Assembly (NCBI RefSeq): GCF_900115065.1
Contig: NZ_FOVE01000021.1
Location: 1-58,777, forward strand
Reading direction: 5' to 3'
Length of the DNA stretch: 58,777 nucleotides
Origin: Formivibrio citricus
GTDB lineage: Bacteria > Pseudomonadota > Gammaproteobacteria > Burkholderiales > Chitinibacteraceae
Notes under the pieces: generated by a model
What the model was told of the DNA's origin: nothing
What the model saw: only the letters and a program-made list of their open reading frames with translations
The model's database searches: none
Program-made: the position numbers and the translations under genes
Shown: positions 46,626-56,277 of the stretch, in pieces
How positions within the stretch are numbered: position 1 is the stretch's first letter
Layout of the letters: every line of letters begins with the position of its first letter

Positions 46626-46734
46626 AACGAGCCGAGGAGAGAAACGGGGTTAATTCTCATGAAAAAAATTTGGCAATATGCCGATTTAGACATTGCAGAC
46701 ATTTACCGGTTGACGCCACGCCGCAAACCGCAAT

Positions 46735-47817
46735 TCAAGGACAAATCAACACAATACGATCCGGCTCCATATCCACCCTGGGCTGCAGGGTCAACCGGGT
46801 TCCCGGAGGCAAGGCCGCTCGCAGTCGCTCGACCCAGCTTTGTACAGCAGGTGATTGCGGATCTGCCGCTTGCACAATCAAGGCTTGCCTTGCCCAATCC
46901 GGCGACAAACCATGCGCCACTTCTGCGGGATCCTCGGTCAACAAGACAATGCGACGAGGGGATGCCAAAGCGGTTGTTCGCGCAGCCTCTAGCATGGGAG
47001 CCGGTGCGGGTATTGCCGCCTTGAGCGGTTGACGCTCCAACTCTTGAGGCATCCGCGCTGAAAATTCAGCGTTCCTAGAATAACTGCGTTCCTGCACCAC
47101 CATCGCCGGAGAATCCATGACAGCGACCTGCTTGTTTTCCTCCCCTTTCACCCGCTCCCCCGTTGGGGCTACCGCCGTCAGAGGCGGATTGACCTCTTGA
47201 CCCAGAGAAGAGGGCTGTGTTTTCGCTCGCCGCGGCATGACAGGGGGAGGCGCAATGCGAGACAAAACAGCCTTTTCCTCGCGCTTGGCCAATTGTTGAG
47301 GGGCCCTCACTTGAGGTGCAGACGCATGACTGTTGATCGCGACGTGCGCCTGCTGCGCGGGCTGGGGCGGAAAGAAAAATTGCATGCCCACGACCGCAAT
47401 CATCGTTCCTGCGAACACCAGTCCGCCCAACTCCCACCAACGCGAACGGGGGCGTGGCGATGCCGAAGCCGGAACGGCAACAGGAGAAGGTTGCTGCTCA
47501 GTGATCCAGGCCTGTGTTGCACCACTGACCGGATGTCCAAGAAGCTCAGTGATCGCTTCGCCCGCTTGAAGGCGAGACAACAAAGCATCGCGGCGCGGTG
47601 CCTGTGCTTGCTGCGCCGCATGCATTTCTTGCAAAAAAACGGCTTCCATGCGAGCAGGCGGTTCGAACTCAAAATCTTGCGATGCAACAGGCGAAAGATT
47701 TGAAATCGCAGCCAGCAGCCGGGCTTCCTGATCGGCGCTAGGCTCAAACGCCGGCTGGGCACGAATCAGGCGCGCCAAGGCATCTTCACCGGCAAGAAAC
47801 CGCTCAAAGGCACTCAT
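46735..47817 (-). CDS. Putative anti-sigma factor, membrane-spanning
   Basis: 360 residues. A helical cytoplasmic N-terminus, one membrane helix (about residues 130-150, WELGGLVFAGTMIAVVGMQFF), then a long Pro/Ala/Gln-rich periplasmic region. Start overlaps the ECF sigma stop (ATGA-type). By position and topology it should be the cognate anti-sigma factor; the sequence itself is not a well-known family. Confidence 0.65.
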   Translation of the reverse strand: MSAFERFLAGEDALARLIRAQPAFEPSADQEARLLAAISNLSPVASQDFEFEPPARMEAVFLQEMHAAQQAQAPRRDALLSRLQAGEAITELLGHPVSGATQAWITEQQPSPVAVPASASPRPRSRWWELGGLVFAGTMIAVVGMQFFFPPQPAQQAHVAINSHASAPQVRAPQQLAKREEKAVLSRIAPPPVMPRRAKTQPSSLGQEVNPPLTAVAPTGERVKGEENKQVAVMDSPAMVVQERSYSRNAEFSARMPQELERQPLKAAIPAPAPMLEAARTTALASPRRIVLLTEDPAEVAHGLSPDWARQALIVQAADPQSPAVQSWVERLRAALPPGTRLTLQPRVDMEPDRIVLICP

Positions 47818-48380
47818 GACAGCGCCTCCAGCTCGCTCCGCAATCTGCCGTAGGCATAGCGCAACCGGCTTTTGACGGTTTCAAATCCTTCTCCAACCGT
47901 TGCTGCAATCTCTTCCAGGCTCATCTCATGGAAGAAACGCAGCACGATGGCTTCCCGCTGAGGTACAGGCAAATTCAGAATCGCCTGCCGAACGCCCTGC
48001 ACATTCTGCCGGAGCACCAATTCAGCCTCCGGGCTGAGATCCTCCGAAGGCACATCCGGCAATTCCTCGGCATTCACCTTCCCCACCTCCCATGCGCTCT
48101 TGCGACCATCGAGCCAGATGTTGCGGGCGATCTGGATCAGATAAGTGCGAAACGCGGCTTGCGGACGGTAGTCGGCGCAACGGGTCAGAATGCGTAGCCA
48201 GGTTTTCTGGGTAACATCCTCAGCTTCGTGCGTATTGCCACCGCACAGCCAGGCCAGATAGTTGAACAGGGGTTTGTTGTGCCGGCGAAACAGCTCGGCC
48301 GCAGGCGGTTCGATCAATCCGCCTGCGACCAGCAGCATCAGGTCTTCATCCGGCAATTCGGCAAGGTTCGGTTTAGTCAT
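47814..48380 (-). CDS. ECF-type RNA polymerase sigma factor
   Basis: 188 residues from the ATG at 48380. Sigma2 (FRRHNKPLFNYLAWLCGGNT, HEAEDVTQKTWLRIL) and Sigma4 (LPVPQREAIVLRFFHEMSLE EIAATVGEGFETVKSRLRYA) regions. It directs polymerase to extracytoplasmic-stress type promoters. Coupled with the anti-sigma gene and the upstream VWA lipoprotein. Confidence 0.9.
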   Translation of the reverse strand: MTKPNLAELPDEDLMLLVAGGLIEPPAAELFRRHNKPLFNYLAWLCGGNTHEAEDVTQKTWLRILTRCADYRPQAAFRTYLIQIARNIWLDGRKSAWEVGKVNAEELPDVPSEDLSPEAELVLRQNVQGVRQAILNLPVPQREAIVLRFFHEMSLEEIAATVGEGFETVKSRLRYAYGRLRSELEALS

Positions 48381-48419
48381 GCCGCGGAGTATACACACGG
48401 CATGCTCACTGGCGACACA

Positions 48420-50090
48420 TCACCTGGCAACCGGCGTACTCTGGGCCTTGGCCAGATCGATCAAGCGCAGGAATTCGCCACGATAGCCAAACCGGTCGCG
48501 GCCGACACTGTCCGCAGCCAGCCGGCGTGCGTCATCATAGCCCCACGAACCGGTGTACTGGCCACCGCGAAGAATCTGGCCAAAACCGGCCACTGCAGCG
48601 GCAAAGCGGAATTCAGTACTGGTCTGGTGCAATGTACGGATAGCACTGCGCTCGACAGGGAAGCTCATCAGCTGGCTGGCACCCTGCCCCGGCTGCTTGT
48701 AGCGCAGTTTGACAAAGGCCAGTTCCTTGCTGCTACCCTGCCCTTCCTTGCGGGCCTGATAACGCAGCGCATCCACCAAGCCCTTGCCATCGGCAAGCGT
48801 CAGCTCGTACAACGCCGTCACGGTATGGCCTGCGCCGATATCACCGGCATCTACCTTGTCGTTATTGAAGTCTTCGCGCTTGAGCAGGCGGTTTTCATAG
48901 CCGATCAGACGGTACTCCTTGACTGTGGCCGGATTGAACTCAACCTGAATCTTCACATCCTTGGCAATCGTGGCCAGTGACGAAGTCATCTCGTTTACCA
49001 GAACCTTGTGGCCTTCCATCAGGTTGTCGATGTAGGAATACGCCCCGTCGCCTGCATCGGCCAGCTGTTCCATCAGGCGTTCGTTATAGTTGCCGGTACC
49101 AAAACCCAGCGTCGACAGCGATACACCGGATTTGCGCTTCTCCTCGACCATCTGCTTGAGCTGACCGAAATCGGTGACACCTACATTAAAATCACCATCG
49201 GTCGCCAGCAGGATACGGTTGATGCCCCCCTTGATAAAGCTCTGCTGCGCCATCTGGTAGGCCAGTTGAATACCGGAAGCGCCTGCCGTACTCCCGCCGG
49301 CCTGCAGGCGGTCAATCGCGTTCAACAACGCAGCCTTGTTGTCGCCTTGAGTCGGCGGCAGCATCACCTCCGTCTGACCGGCATAGGTCACCAGCGTAAC
49401 CTTGTCTTGCGCCCGCAATTCATTGATCAGGAGCTTGAGCGATGATTTCAGCAGGGGCAGCTTGTCCTTGGACGACATCGATCCAGACACGTCAACGAGG
49501 AAGATCAGGTTGGCTGGCGGCAAGTTGGCCTTGGCGACATCTTGCCCCTTGATGCCGACTCGCAGCAGCACGTTGCCCTTGTTCCACGGAGCCGGAGCCA
49601 ACTCCGTATGCACGGCAAAGGGATCTCGTCCTGTCGGCAACGCATAGTCATAGGGGAAGTAATTGATCAACTCCTCAACGCGAACCGCATCTACCGGCGG
49701 CAGACGGCCTTCGTTCAGCAAACGGCGCACATTGCTGTAGCTTCCGGTATCCACATCAATACTGAAGGTGGAAACCGGATTCTGCGCCACCAACTGTACC
49801 GGGTTTGATGGAGTGGATTGATAACGCTCGCGATCCTGCCCCTGCGCAGGGACAGGCATCCATTGCTGAGGCGCGATTTTCGCCATGCCAGCAGGGGGCA
49901 TCCGCGAAGGCATCCGCACCTGCTCCCCTTCAAAAGGAAGGGATTTCGTCTCCTGCCTGGAAGCAGACTGACCGGCAGATTGAGCTTGTGAAGGCTGGGA
50001 ACTTACAGGATTCGGGGAGGGCTTTTCCTGCTGATGGTTGGCACAGGCCACCAGCACCGTAGCCAGTAACAGGGCAATGAATTTGTTCAT
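48420..50090 (-). CDS. VWA-domain lipoprotein (YfbK-like)
   Basis: 556 residues. Lipobox VLVACANHQ, a Pro/Gln-rich linker, a von Willebrand A domain with a MIDAS site (FLVDVSGSMSSKDKL, ATDGDFNVG), and a C-terminal region like DUF3520 (about residues 370-550). Surface or periplasmic Ca/Mg-binding protein of unknown partner. Likely regulates or is regulated by the adjacent sigma/anti-sigma pair. Confidence 0.85.
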   Translation of the reverse strand: MNKFIALLLATVLVACANHQQEKPSPNPVSSQPSQAQSAGQSASRQETKSLPFEGEQVRMPSRMPPAGMAKIAPQQWMPVPAQGQDRERYQSTPSNPVQLVAQNPVSTFSIDVDTGSYSNVRRLLNEGRLPPVDAVRVEELINYFPYDYALPTGRDPFAVHTELAPAPWNKGNVLLRVGIKGQDVAKANLPPANLIFLVDVSGSMSSKDKLPLLKSSLKLLINELRAQDKVTLVTYAGQTEVMLPPTQGDNKAALLNAIDRLQAGGSTAGASGIQLAYQMAQQSFIKGGINRILLATDGDFNVGVTDFGQLKQMVEEKRKSGVSLSTLGFGTGNYNERLMEQLADAGDGAYSYIDNLMEGHKVLVNEMTSSLATIAKDVKIQVEFNPATVKEYRLIGYENRLLKREDFNNDKVDAGDIGAGHTVTALYELTLADGKGLVDALRYQARKEGQGSSKELAFVKLRYKQPGQGASQLMSFPVERSAIRTLHQTSTEFRFAAAVAGFGQILRGGQYTGSWGYDDARRLAADSVGRDRFGYRGEFLRLIDLAKAQSTPVAR

Positions 50091-50255
50091 GATTTCCTCG
50101 TCACAAAATGGGGAAAAAGTACTTCATGCACATGAAACGAACCAGACCGGGAAATCAGGGTTAAATTTTCTGAAAAATCGCTCACATGGCTTTTCGGAGC
50201 CGCGCGGCGGGCCTCCCCCGTTTCGGTCCTGGTCCGTGTTCACCGACTCATTTGC

Positions 50256-50561
50256 TTACCGGAGAGGCGGCGGGGGAGTTGTACGGATGCTGCGTCCCTC
50301 ATACGGAGAATAAGGGTTCGTCCCATTGGAATTTCGCAGCAAGCCTGGCGTCTTGCCCGTACCCAGATTGGCGGATATGTTTGCAGGCGCCTTGGTGTCA
50401 TACCCTGAGCTGGCTCCAGCCCTCGCGCCTTCTTTTGTAGTCTGGTGGACAGCCCGTTGATTTTGGCCTGCTACATTACTCAGTTGATCTCTGGCATTTT
50501 GTGCGAGCGCTGGCATTACGCACAGCGCAAACAATGAACCGAGCAGAATTTCATGTTTCAT
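50256..50561 (-). CDS. Small exported protein
   Basis: 101 residues from the ATG at 50561, which follows AAGGTG; a longer frame to 50678 has no such site. Signal peptide (MKHEILLGSLFALCVMPALAQ) then a Gly/Asn/Thr-rich disordered chain. Function unknown. Confidence 0.6.
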   Translation of the reverse strand: MKHEILLGSLFALCVMPALAQNARDQLSNVAGQNQRAVHQTTKEGARAGASSGYDTKAPANISANLGTGKTPGLLRNSNGTNPYSPYEGRSIRTTPPPPLR

Positions 50562-50711
50562 GTTTGTCACCTTTTTTGTTGAGTTGCTGAGATTGAGCCA
50601 AGTTTTGGAACCCAAACCCGAGCGCTCCGTGACCATGAAACGAGCGGATAACAGAAGTGGGGTTAAAAAGTCCCCCATTTCATGAGAATGGACATGTTCG
50701 CTACCTTCTTG

Positions 50712-51923
50712 CTATGGCCTGGCTAACGAAGCGGAAGGCGGATTGCGGTACCCGATCCACGCGATGGTTGCGGCCAGCATCTGAACCAGAAAAATGGAAA
50801 GCACGGAACGGCCCCAGCCGCCGGACTCATAAGCGATTCCCACAATCCACGAACCAGCCGCACCGCCGGCGTAGTAGCTCATGTAGTACAGCCCGGTCGC
50901 CAGCGAACGCCCTTCCACCACGTTGCTGGCAATCAGGCTCAGGCTCGTCGACTGGCAAATGAACACCCCCGAGGCGCAAACCGTCAGCCCTGCAATGATG
51001 ACGGCAACCTGCGGCGCAAGCGTGCAGAACAAGCCCAGCGCGGAAACCGCCAGCGCGATGATCATCGTGTTGCGGAAGCCGAAGCGCAGAATGACGCGCC
51101 CGGAAAACGGCGTCATCACGCCGCCGACCAGATAAACCATGAAGACGTTGGCCAGCGCCGAGGCAGAAAAATTGAACGGCGCGCCCGCCAGATGCAGGTT
51201 GATGTAGGTAAAGGTGCCCACCAGGGAAAAAAGAACACAGAACCCGACCGCACAGGCCGCCAGCAAGCGCGGGCGGCGCAGGTGGCTCCGCAGGATATGC
51301 AAGGCACTGCGCACATTGCGATTGGCCACGAAATGGCGCGAGGGCGGCAGCAGCCAAAGCACCAGCAACGCCCCCGCCAGGGTCAGGGCCGCGAGCACGA
51401 TGAACGCGGGGCGCCAGCCGAAGAACTCGCTGATATGGCCGGTCATGAAACGACCGCAAAATCCGCCGATGACGGTTCCGCCGACATAGGCCGTGGTCAT
51501 TCTGGCGATGCTTTCCCGTTCAAACTCTTCCGAGATATAGGCCAAGATGGCAACAACCATGCCCGGGATGGCCAAGCCCTGAAGAAAACGCAGACCGATG
51601 ATCGCAGCGAACCCGCTTGTCGCCGGAATCAAACAGGTTGGAACCGTCAGCGCGAACAGGGAAAAACACAGAACCTTCTTGCGCCCCACCGCATCGGAAA
51701 GGATGCCCATGAACGGGGATGCAATGGCCACAGCCAGGACCGTAGCCCCAACCATGAACCCGGCCTGCACCGGCGATGCGTTGAAATCCCGCATGACCAG
51801 CGGCAGGACCGACTGCATCGAATAGACATTCAGGAAGGCAAAGAAGCCGATCAGCCAGGTAATGAATTTGGAGGCTTGTTTGCGGGTTTCCGGCTGGGGC
51901 GAGTTGGGAGGCAAATCAGGCAT
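50712..51923 (-). CDS. Major facilitator superfamily transporter
   Basis: 403 residues, 12 membrane helices, with the MFS loop motif GILSDAVGRKKVL after helix 2 and its weaker repeat in the second half. Related to YnfM-type drug/metabolite exporters. Substrate unknown. Confidence 0.88.
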   Translation of the reverse strand: MPDLPPNSPQPETRKQASKFITWLIGFFAFLNVYSMQSVLPLVMRDFNASPVQAGFMVGATVLAVAIASPFMGILSDAVGRKKVLCFSLFALTVPTCLIPATSGFAAIIGLRFLQGLAIPGMVVAILAYISEEFERESIARMTTAYVGGTVIGGFCGRFMTGHISEFFGWRPAFIVLAALTLAGALLVLWLLPPSRHFVANRNVRSALHILRSHLRRPRLLAACAVGFCVLFSLVGTFTYINLHLAGAPFNFSASALANVFMVYLVGGVMTPFSGRVILRFGFRNTMIIALAVSALGLFCTLAPQVAVIIAGLTVCASGVFICQSTSLSLIASNVVEGRSLATGLYYMSYYAGGAAGSWIVGIAYESGGWGRSVLSIFLVQMLAATIAWIGYRNPPSASLARP

Positions 51924-52116
51924 CGGTCGCTTTGTGTGAGGCAGTCTGCGCGCCGCCAGGGTGGTGGGCTGTCAGATACGATCGGAACGCAGAGATTATC
52001 CCGCCGCAGGGCGACGACTGCATAGCCAAAATCCGCACGAAAGGCACAAACGGGCGTTTGCAATTGGATCGCACAACGCCCACGCCATGCTCCTGTCGTG
52101 CGGTTGCCATGCCCAA

Positions 52117-53508
52117 TTACTTCGGACCAATCATCTCTTCGGGCCGAACCCAGCGGTCGAAATCTTCTGCACTGATAACACCTAGCGCCAAGGCCGCCTC
52201 TTTCAGGGTGAGCCCTTCCCTGTGCGCCTTCTTGGCGATCTTGGCGGAGTTGTCATAGCCGATATGGGGATTGAGGGCAGTTACCAGCATCAGGGAGCGA
52301 TCCAGCAGCTCCTGAATACGGTCGTGATTGACCGCGATGCCCTTGGCGCAATGCTCTTCGAAGCTCGCCATACCGTCGGCAAGCAAGCGGACACTTTGCA
52401 GGAAATTATGAATGATCATCGGCTTGAAAACATTCAGCTCGAAGTTGCCCGATGCGCCGCCGATATTGATCGCAACGTCATTGCCCATCACTTGCGCACA
52501 CAACATGGTCAGCGCTTCGCACTGCGTCGGGTTGACCTTGCCCGGCATGATCGAGCTGCCCGGCTCGTTTTCCGGAATACTGATTTCCCCCAAACCGGAA
52601 CGCGGACCGGAAGCCAGCCAGCGAACGTCATTGGCAATCTTCATGAGGGAGGCCGCCAGCGTTTTCAAAGCGCCATGCGCATGGACCAGCGCATCATGCG
52701 CCGCAAGCGCCTCGAACTTGTTGGGCGCGGTGACAAAACCGAATCCGGTGCTGCGCGCAATTTCCTTTGCGACCCTTTCGGCGAATTCCGGATGGGCATT
52801 CAGGCCGGTTCCCACCGCCGTACCGCCCAAGGCTAGCTCGCACAGATGCGGCAAAGCGGCCTCGATGTGCGACTGCCCATGCGCCAGTTGCGCGACCCAG
52901 CCCGAAATTTCCTGGCCCAGAGTCAGGGGCGTGGCATCCTGCAAATGGGTTCGGCCGATTTTGACGACATCGGAAAATTCGGTGGCTTTTCCTGCCAGAG
53001 TAACCAACAACCGTTTCAGCGATGGCAGCAGTTGCTCGTGGATGGCAACCACTGCAGCCACGCTCATGGCGGTCGGGAAAACATCGTTCGACGATTGGCC
53101 TTTGTTCACGTCGTCATTCGGATGAACCAGCCGGCCATTCCCCACCGGCCCGCCCAGATATTGCGAAGCCCGGTTGGCAAGGACTTCGTTCATGTTCATG
53201 TTGGATTGGGTTCCGGAGCCGGTTTGCCAAACGGCCAGCGGGAACTCGGTCTGGTGATCTCCGGAAATGATTTCCTCCGCCGCAACGCAGATTGCCTTGG
53301 CCTTGTTCGAATCCAAAACGCCCAATTCATGGTTGACCAGCGCACAGCAACGCTTCACCTGCGCCAGAGCCAAAATCAGCTCGCGCGGCATCTTTTCCGT
53401 GGATATCCTGAAAAAATTCAACGAGCGTTGCGTTTGCGCGCCCCACAAATGATCAGCGGGTACAGCGATATCCCCAAAGGTGTCTCGTTCCAGGCGATGT
53501 TGTGTCAT
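52117..53508 (-). CDS. fumC: Fumarate hydratase class II
   Basis: 463 residues with the family signature [11 protein letters not shown], the upstream [11 protein letters not shown] and [14 protein letters not shown]. Oxygen-stable tetrameric fumarase of the TCA cycle. Citrate synthase and a carboxyltransferase subunit lie nearby, though on separate transcripts. Confidence 0.96.
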   Translation of the reverse strand: MTQHRLERDTFGDIAVPADHLWGAQTQRSLNFFRISTEKMPRELILALAQVKRCCALVNHELGVLDSNKAKAICVAAEEIISGDHQTEFPLAVWQTGSGTQSNMNMNEVLANRASQYLGGPVGNGRLVHPNDDVNKGQSSNDVFPTAMSVAAVVAIHEQLLPSLKRLLVTLAGKATEFSDVVKIGRTHLQDATPLTLGQEISGWVAQLAHGQSHIEAALPHLCELALGGTAVGTGLNAHPEFAERVAKEIARSTGFGFVTAPNKFEALAAHDALVHAHGALKTLAASLMKIANDVRWLASGPRSGLGEISIPENEPGSSIMPGKVNPTQCEALTMLCAQVMGNDVAINIGGASGNFELNVFKPMIIHNFLQSVRLLADGMASFEEHCAKGIAVNHDRIQELLDRSLMLVTALNPHIGYDNSAKIAKKAHREGLTLKEAALALGVISAEDFDRWVRPEEMIGPK

Positions 53509-53871
53509 GGCGATGCCCCATTCAACTTATTGACACCCCTTCAAGCCAGCCATGACTTGCGGGATGCGCGAATTCGAACGAGTCCATTCTACTTTTACCG
53601 ACCAAGCGTGGCTGTGATTTTTTCAGGGGAAAGGTGAAATCAGGGGCAAAAAAAAGCGGACACCGTTTGGTGTCCGTTTTCTTGTAACTGGCGTCCCCAC
53701 GGGGACTCCCTGATTATCTAACTCATTTAGGGGTCAGTCTGGCATAGAAACGGGGCTGCCGGCACTTCTCTCTGCGTACTTTTGCACGCGAAGCTCATGT
53801 CCTTCCCGCAGCTCAATTCCAGGCACACCATCTTTCCGGAAAGATCCCGACTTTCGCCGGGATCTGCAATA
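53509..53871. other. Intergenic region upstream of fumC with two stem-loops
   Basis: 363 bases. It contains the terminator at 53650-53682, a perfect 16-bp palindrome ATCTTTCCGGAAAGAT (53830-53845), and an AGATCCCG / CGGGATCT hairpin (53842-53865) just past the LysR stop. No credible gene. Confidence 0.6.
53650..53682. terminator. Intrinsic terminator between the LysR gene and fumC
   Basis: CGGACACC / GGTGTCCG stem with AAAAAAAA before and TTTT after it, effective mainly on the minus strand. Confidence 0.8.
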
Positions 53872-54771
53872 TTACGTTTTACGCCGGGACGTTGCCAACG
53901 CCCTAAGCAAACGATGAACATGCAGAATCAAGGGGGTGGGATTCTTGCTCGATGACGTTGCGAGGCATAAAGTACTAGTTAGCATTGGATTCAATATTGG
54001 ACTTAGCGAAAAATGTTCCGGCTCCCCATTTACGGCCAAGGAGGAGCGCGGTAATACAGCGTATCCATGCTTTGCTTGAACCAAATTCAAAATGGACGTG
54101 ATACTTGATATTTCCCAAGCAACCTGTAGCTTGATACCTGCCAGCGCAGATTGTGTTTCAAGCAATTTACGCATTGCATGAGTACGCTCAGGAAGAATCA
54201 ATGGCAGAGTTGTCAGATCCTTAAATTCTATACCGCCCGTTTTATCTTCCAAGCTTCCCGCAACGCCAACTAGACAGACTGGCTCTTCAAGGATTGGCTG
54301 AATATCCAATGCAGGATTAGGATCTGGATTCACAAGAATCGCTAGGTCAGCTCTTCCTGTTGCAATCCACTCCGCCAAGTGTGCGGATAATCCCTCCACA
54401 ATGGAAAGACGCGCTTTTAACAAAGAATCCTTAAACTCCTGCACTAGAGGCAGAGTGAATAACCGCCCGTAACTTGGTGGCAACCCCACAACAATCCTTC
54501 CACTCGGCATGTTGCGATTTGCTTCGATATCATCTCTGGCACACGACATCAGCTGCAGTATACCGATGCTATGGTCGAACAAACGTTTACCCGCGTCTGT
54601 GAGCATTACACCTCGACCGTTGCGAATCAGTAGTGCTGTTCGCAATTCTGTTTCCAAAAGTCGGACATGACGTGACAAGGCTGGCTGTGCAATATCGAGC
54701 ACAATGGATGCTTTACTAAAGCTTCCAAGCTCTGCAACACTTACGAAATACTCAAGTTGTTTAAGGTTCAT
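53872..54771 (-). CDS. LysR-family transcriptional regulator
   Basis: 299 residues. N-terminal winged HTH (LEYFVSVAELGSFSKASIVL, DIAQPALSRHVRLLETEL) and an effector-binding domain (about residues 90-290), Nac/CatM-like. The gene looks AT-richer than its neighbours, suggesting transfer or weak selection. The adjacent FAH-family gene on the same strand is its natural target. Confidence 0.88.
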   Translation of the reverse strand: MNLKQLEYFVSVAELGSFSKASIVLDIAQPALSRHVRLLETELRTALLIRNGRGVMLTDAGKRLFDHSIGILQLMSCARDDIEANRNMPSGRIVVGLPPSYGRLFTLPLVQEFKDSLLKARLSIVEGLSAHLAEWIATGRADLAILVNPDPNPALDIQPILEEPVCLVGVAGSLEDKTGGIEFKDLTTLPLILPERTHAMRKLLETQSALAGIKLQVAWEISSITSILNLVQAKHGYAVLPRSSLAVNGEPEHFSLSPILNPMLTSTLCLATSSSKNPTPLILHVHRLLRALATSRRKT

Positions 54772-55125
54772 TGGAGCTTTCTTGTTCTGCCCCGGATTCC
54801 GTGGAGGCTGCTTGGTTTAAGTTAGGCCTTGGCAGCGACCTGATTGGAGGGGTGCCAATAGGCAAAAGCTGCCTGTTGCAATTAACCAATGATACCCTTC
54901 CTACTGTAGCCTATCCAAAACCAGAACAAAAGAACGCGGGCAAAACCCGGACAACTACCCTATTTGGCCGACTTTACCCAATTGAATAGGCCGATCTTAA
55001 GAGTGAAAAGCTGCTGGACGGCTTCGGCTCGAAGTTCCGGAGCGTAAATTCCGTTTAGCATGCGTTTCGTTGATGTCCGCCGTTCGTAAATTCTACGGCA
55101 CGGGGACTCTTTGGATTTCAGCCAG
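54772..55125. other. Intergenic region, LysR gene / FAH gene
   Basis: 354 bases lying upstream of the LysR start and downstream of the FAH stop. I see a plus-strand open frame (54771-54989) without family resemblance or good ribosome site, and no distinct hairpins. Confidence 0.4.
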
Positions 55126-55983
55126 TCAGCGTCCGAATTTTTCTTCAGAGGCCACAGGGCTAATCAAGCGCCCCACGCTTTCGATCTCAACTTCGATTAG
55201 ATCTCCCGCCTTGAGAAACAAAGGGGGGGTGCGCTTCATTCCTACTCCGCCCGGCGATCCCGTGATGATTACATCTCCCGGCGAAAGCGAGCTGAAGGCA
55301 CTGATGTAGGCAATCAATTCCGGAACGGAGCGCACCATGTTTGCGGTGTTGTCATCCTGAACCATTTGACCGTTCAGATAAGTATGTATGGCTAGTCGGT
55401 TGGGCTCAGGAATTTCATCTGCAGTAATCAACCAAGGTCCAAAAGCGCCAGTGTGTGACCAATTCTTGCCTGCCGTAAACCAGGCAAATTGCATATCGCG
55501 TGCAGTACCATCCATGAAGCAGCTGTACCCGGCCACATACGAAAGCGCACTCTCCTTGCCCACGGCACGAGCCGGTTTGCCGATCACTACTGCCAGCTCG
55601 CCTTCATAATCGAATTGATCACTCAGCGTCGGCCTCACGACGGGGCAGCCTTGCCCGGTTAGGGAGTCAGCAAAGCGAATAAACAGGGTGGGCGCATCGA
55701 TCTTTTCCTCGAACTCCTGACGCTTAGCGGCGTAGTTCATGCCCACGCAAAAAATCTTGTGCGGCTGTTCAATGACCGGTAGAAACGTCAAATCACTCAG
55801 GTGATAGTCTGCCGGCTGATTGGCAAAAGCTGCCAGAGCAGGTAAGGCCTGCGCTTCCAGCGCAGCCTTGATATCTGGAAAACGCCAGCCAATACGCAAA
55901 CCAAGATCGATGACCCCATCGCCATCAACCAGGCCAAAGCTCTTGTGTTGGCTTTCTGGAAGAAAATAACTTGTTAATTTCAT
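55126..55983 (-). CDS. Fumarylacetoacetate hydrolase (FAH)-family protein
   Basis: 285 residues. The FAH metal site is present: YEGELAVVIG (E-x-E) and FMDGTARDMQF (Asp), with the KIFCVGMNYAAKRQEF entry segment and the SPGDVIITGSPGGVG signature. Such enzymes cleave or isomerise acylpyruvate-type compounds in aromatic catabolism, or act as oxaloacetate decarboxylases. GGAGTG precedes the start. Confidence 0.88.
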   Translation of the reverse strand: MKLTSYFLPESQHKSFGLVDGDGVIDLGLRIGWRFPDIKAALEAQALPALAAFANQPADYHLSDLTFLPVIEQPHKIFCVGMNYAAKRQEFEEKIDAPTLFIRFADSLTGQGCPVVRPTLSDQFDYEGELAVVIGKPARAVGKESALSYVAGYSCFMDGTARDMQFAWFTAGKNWSHTGAFGPWLITADEIPEPNRLAIHTYLNGQMVQDDNTANMVRSVPELIAYISAFSSLSPGDVIITGSPGGVGMKRTPPLFLKAGDLIEVEIESVGRLISPVASEEKFGR

Positions 55984-56277
55984 GACGATTCACTCCGGCG
56001 CATCCAAGAAAGGGGCAAGTAACAAGGTTTTTGCTGCCTTCTTTAAATTTGGGTTACAGCAGTGGTGTTCTAAAGCTATTCGGTGGTGCAGCAACCGGAG
56101 ATAGCTCCACTATCCGAAATTCATTACCGACCGTTCCTGAGTTGTGTTGACCACTTCGCGAGTCTTTTCCTGCATGGCAAGCCCCCAATAAGACTCTACA
56201 AAGGCCACCTACGAGCAAAATATTGCTCGCGAAGAGCCAAAACAGGCGATCGAAATCCGCCGTAAGGAAACCAATGC

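Noticed and set aside
46659-47024. Plus-strand open frame opposite the anti-sigma gene
   Set aside because: Overlaps the 3' end of a better-supported gene and shows no family features.
54771-54989. Plus-strand open frame upstream of the LysR gene
   Set aside because: No similarity or ribosome site; likely part of the regulator's promoter region.
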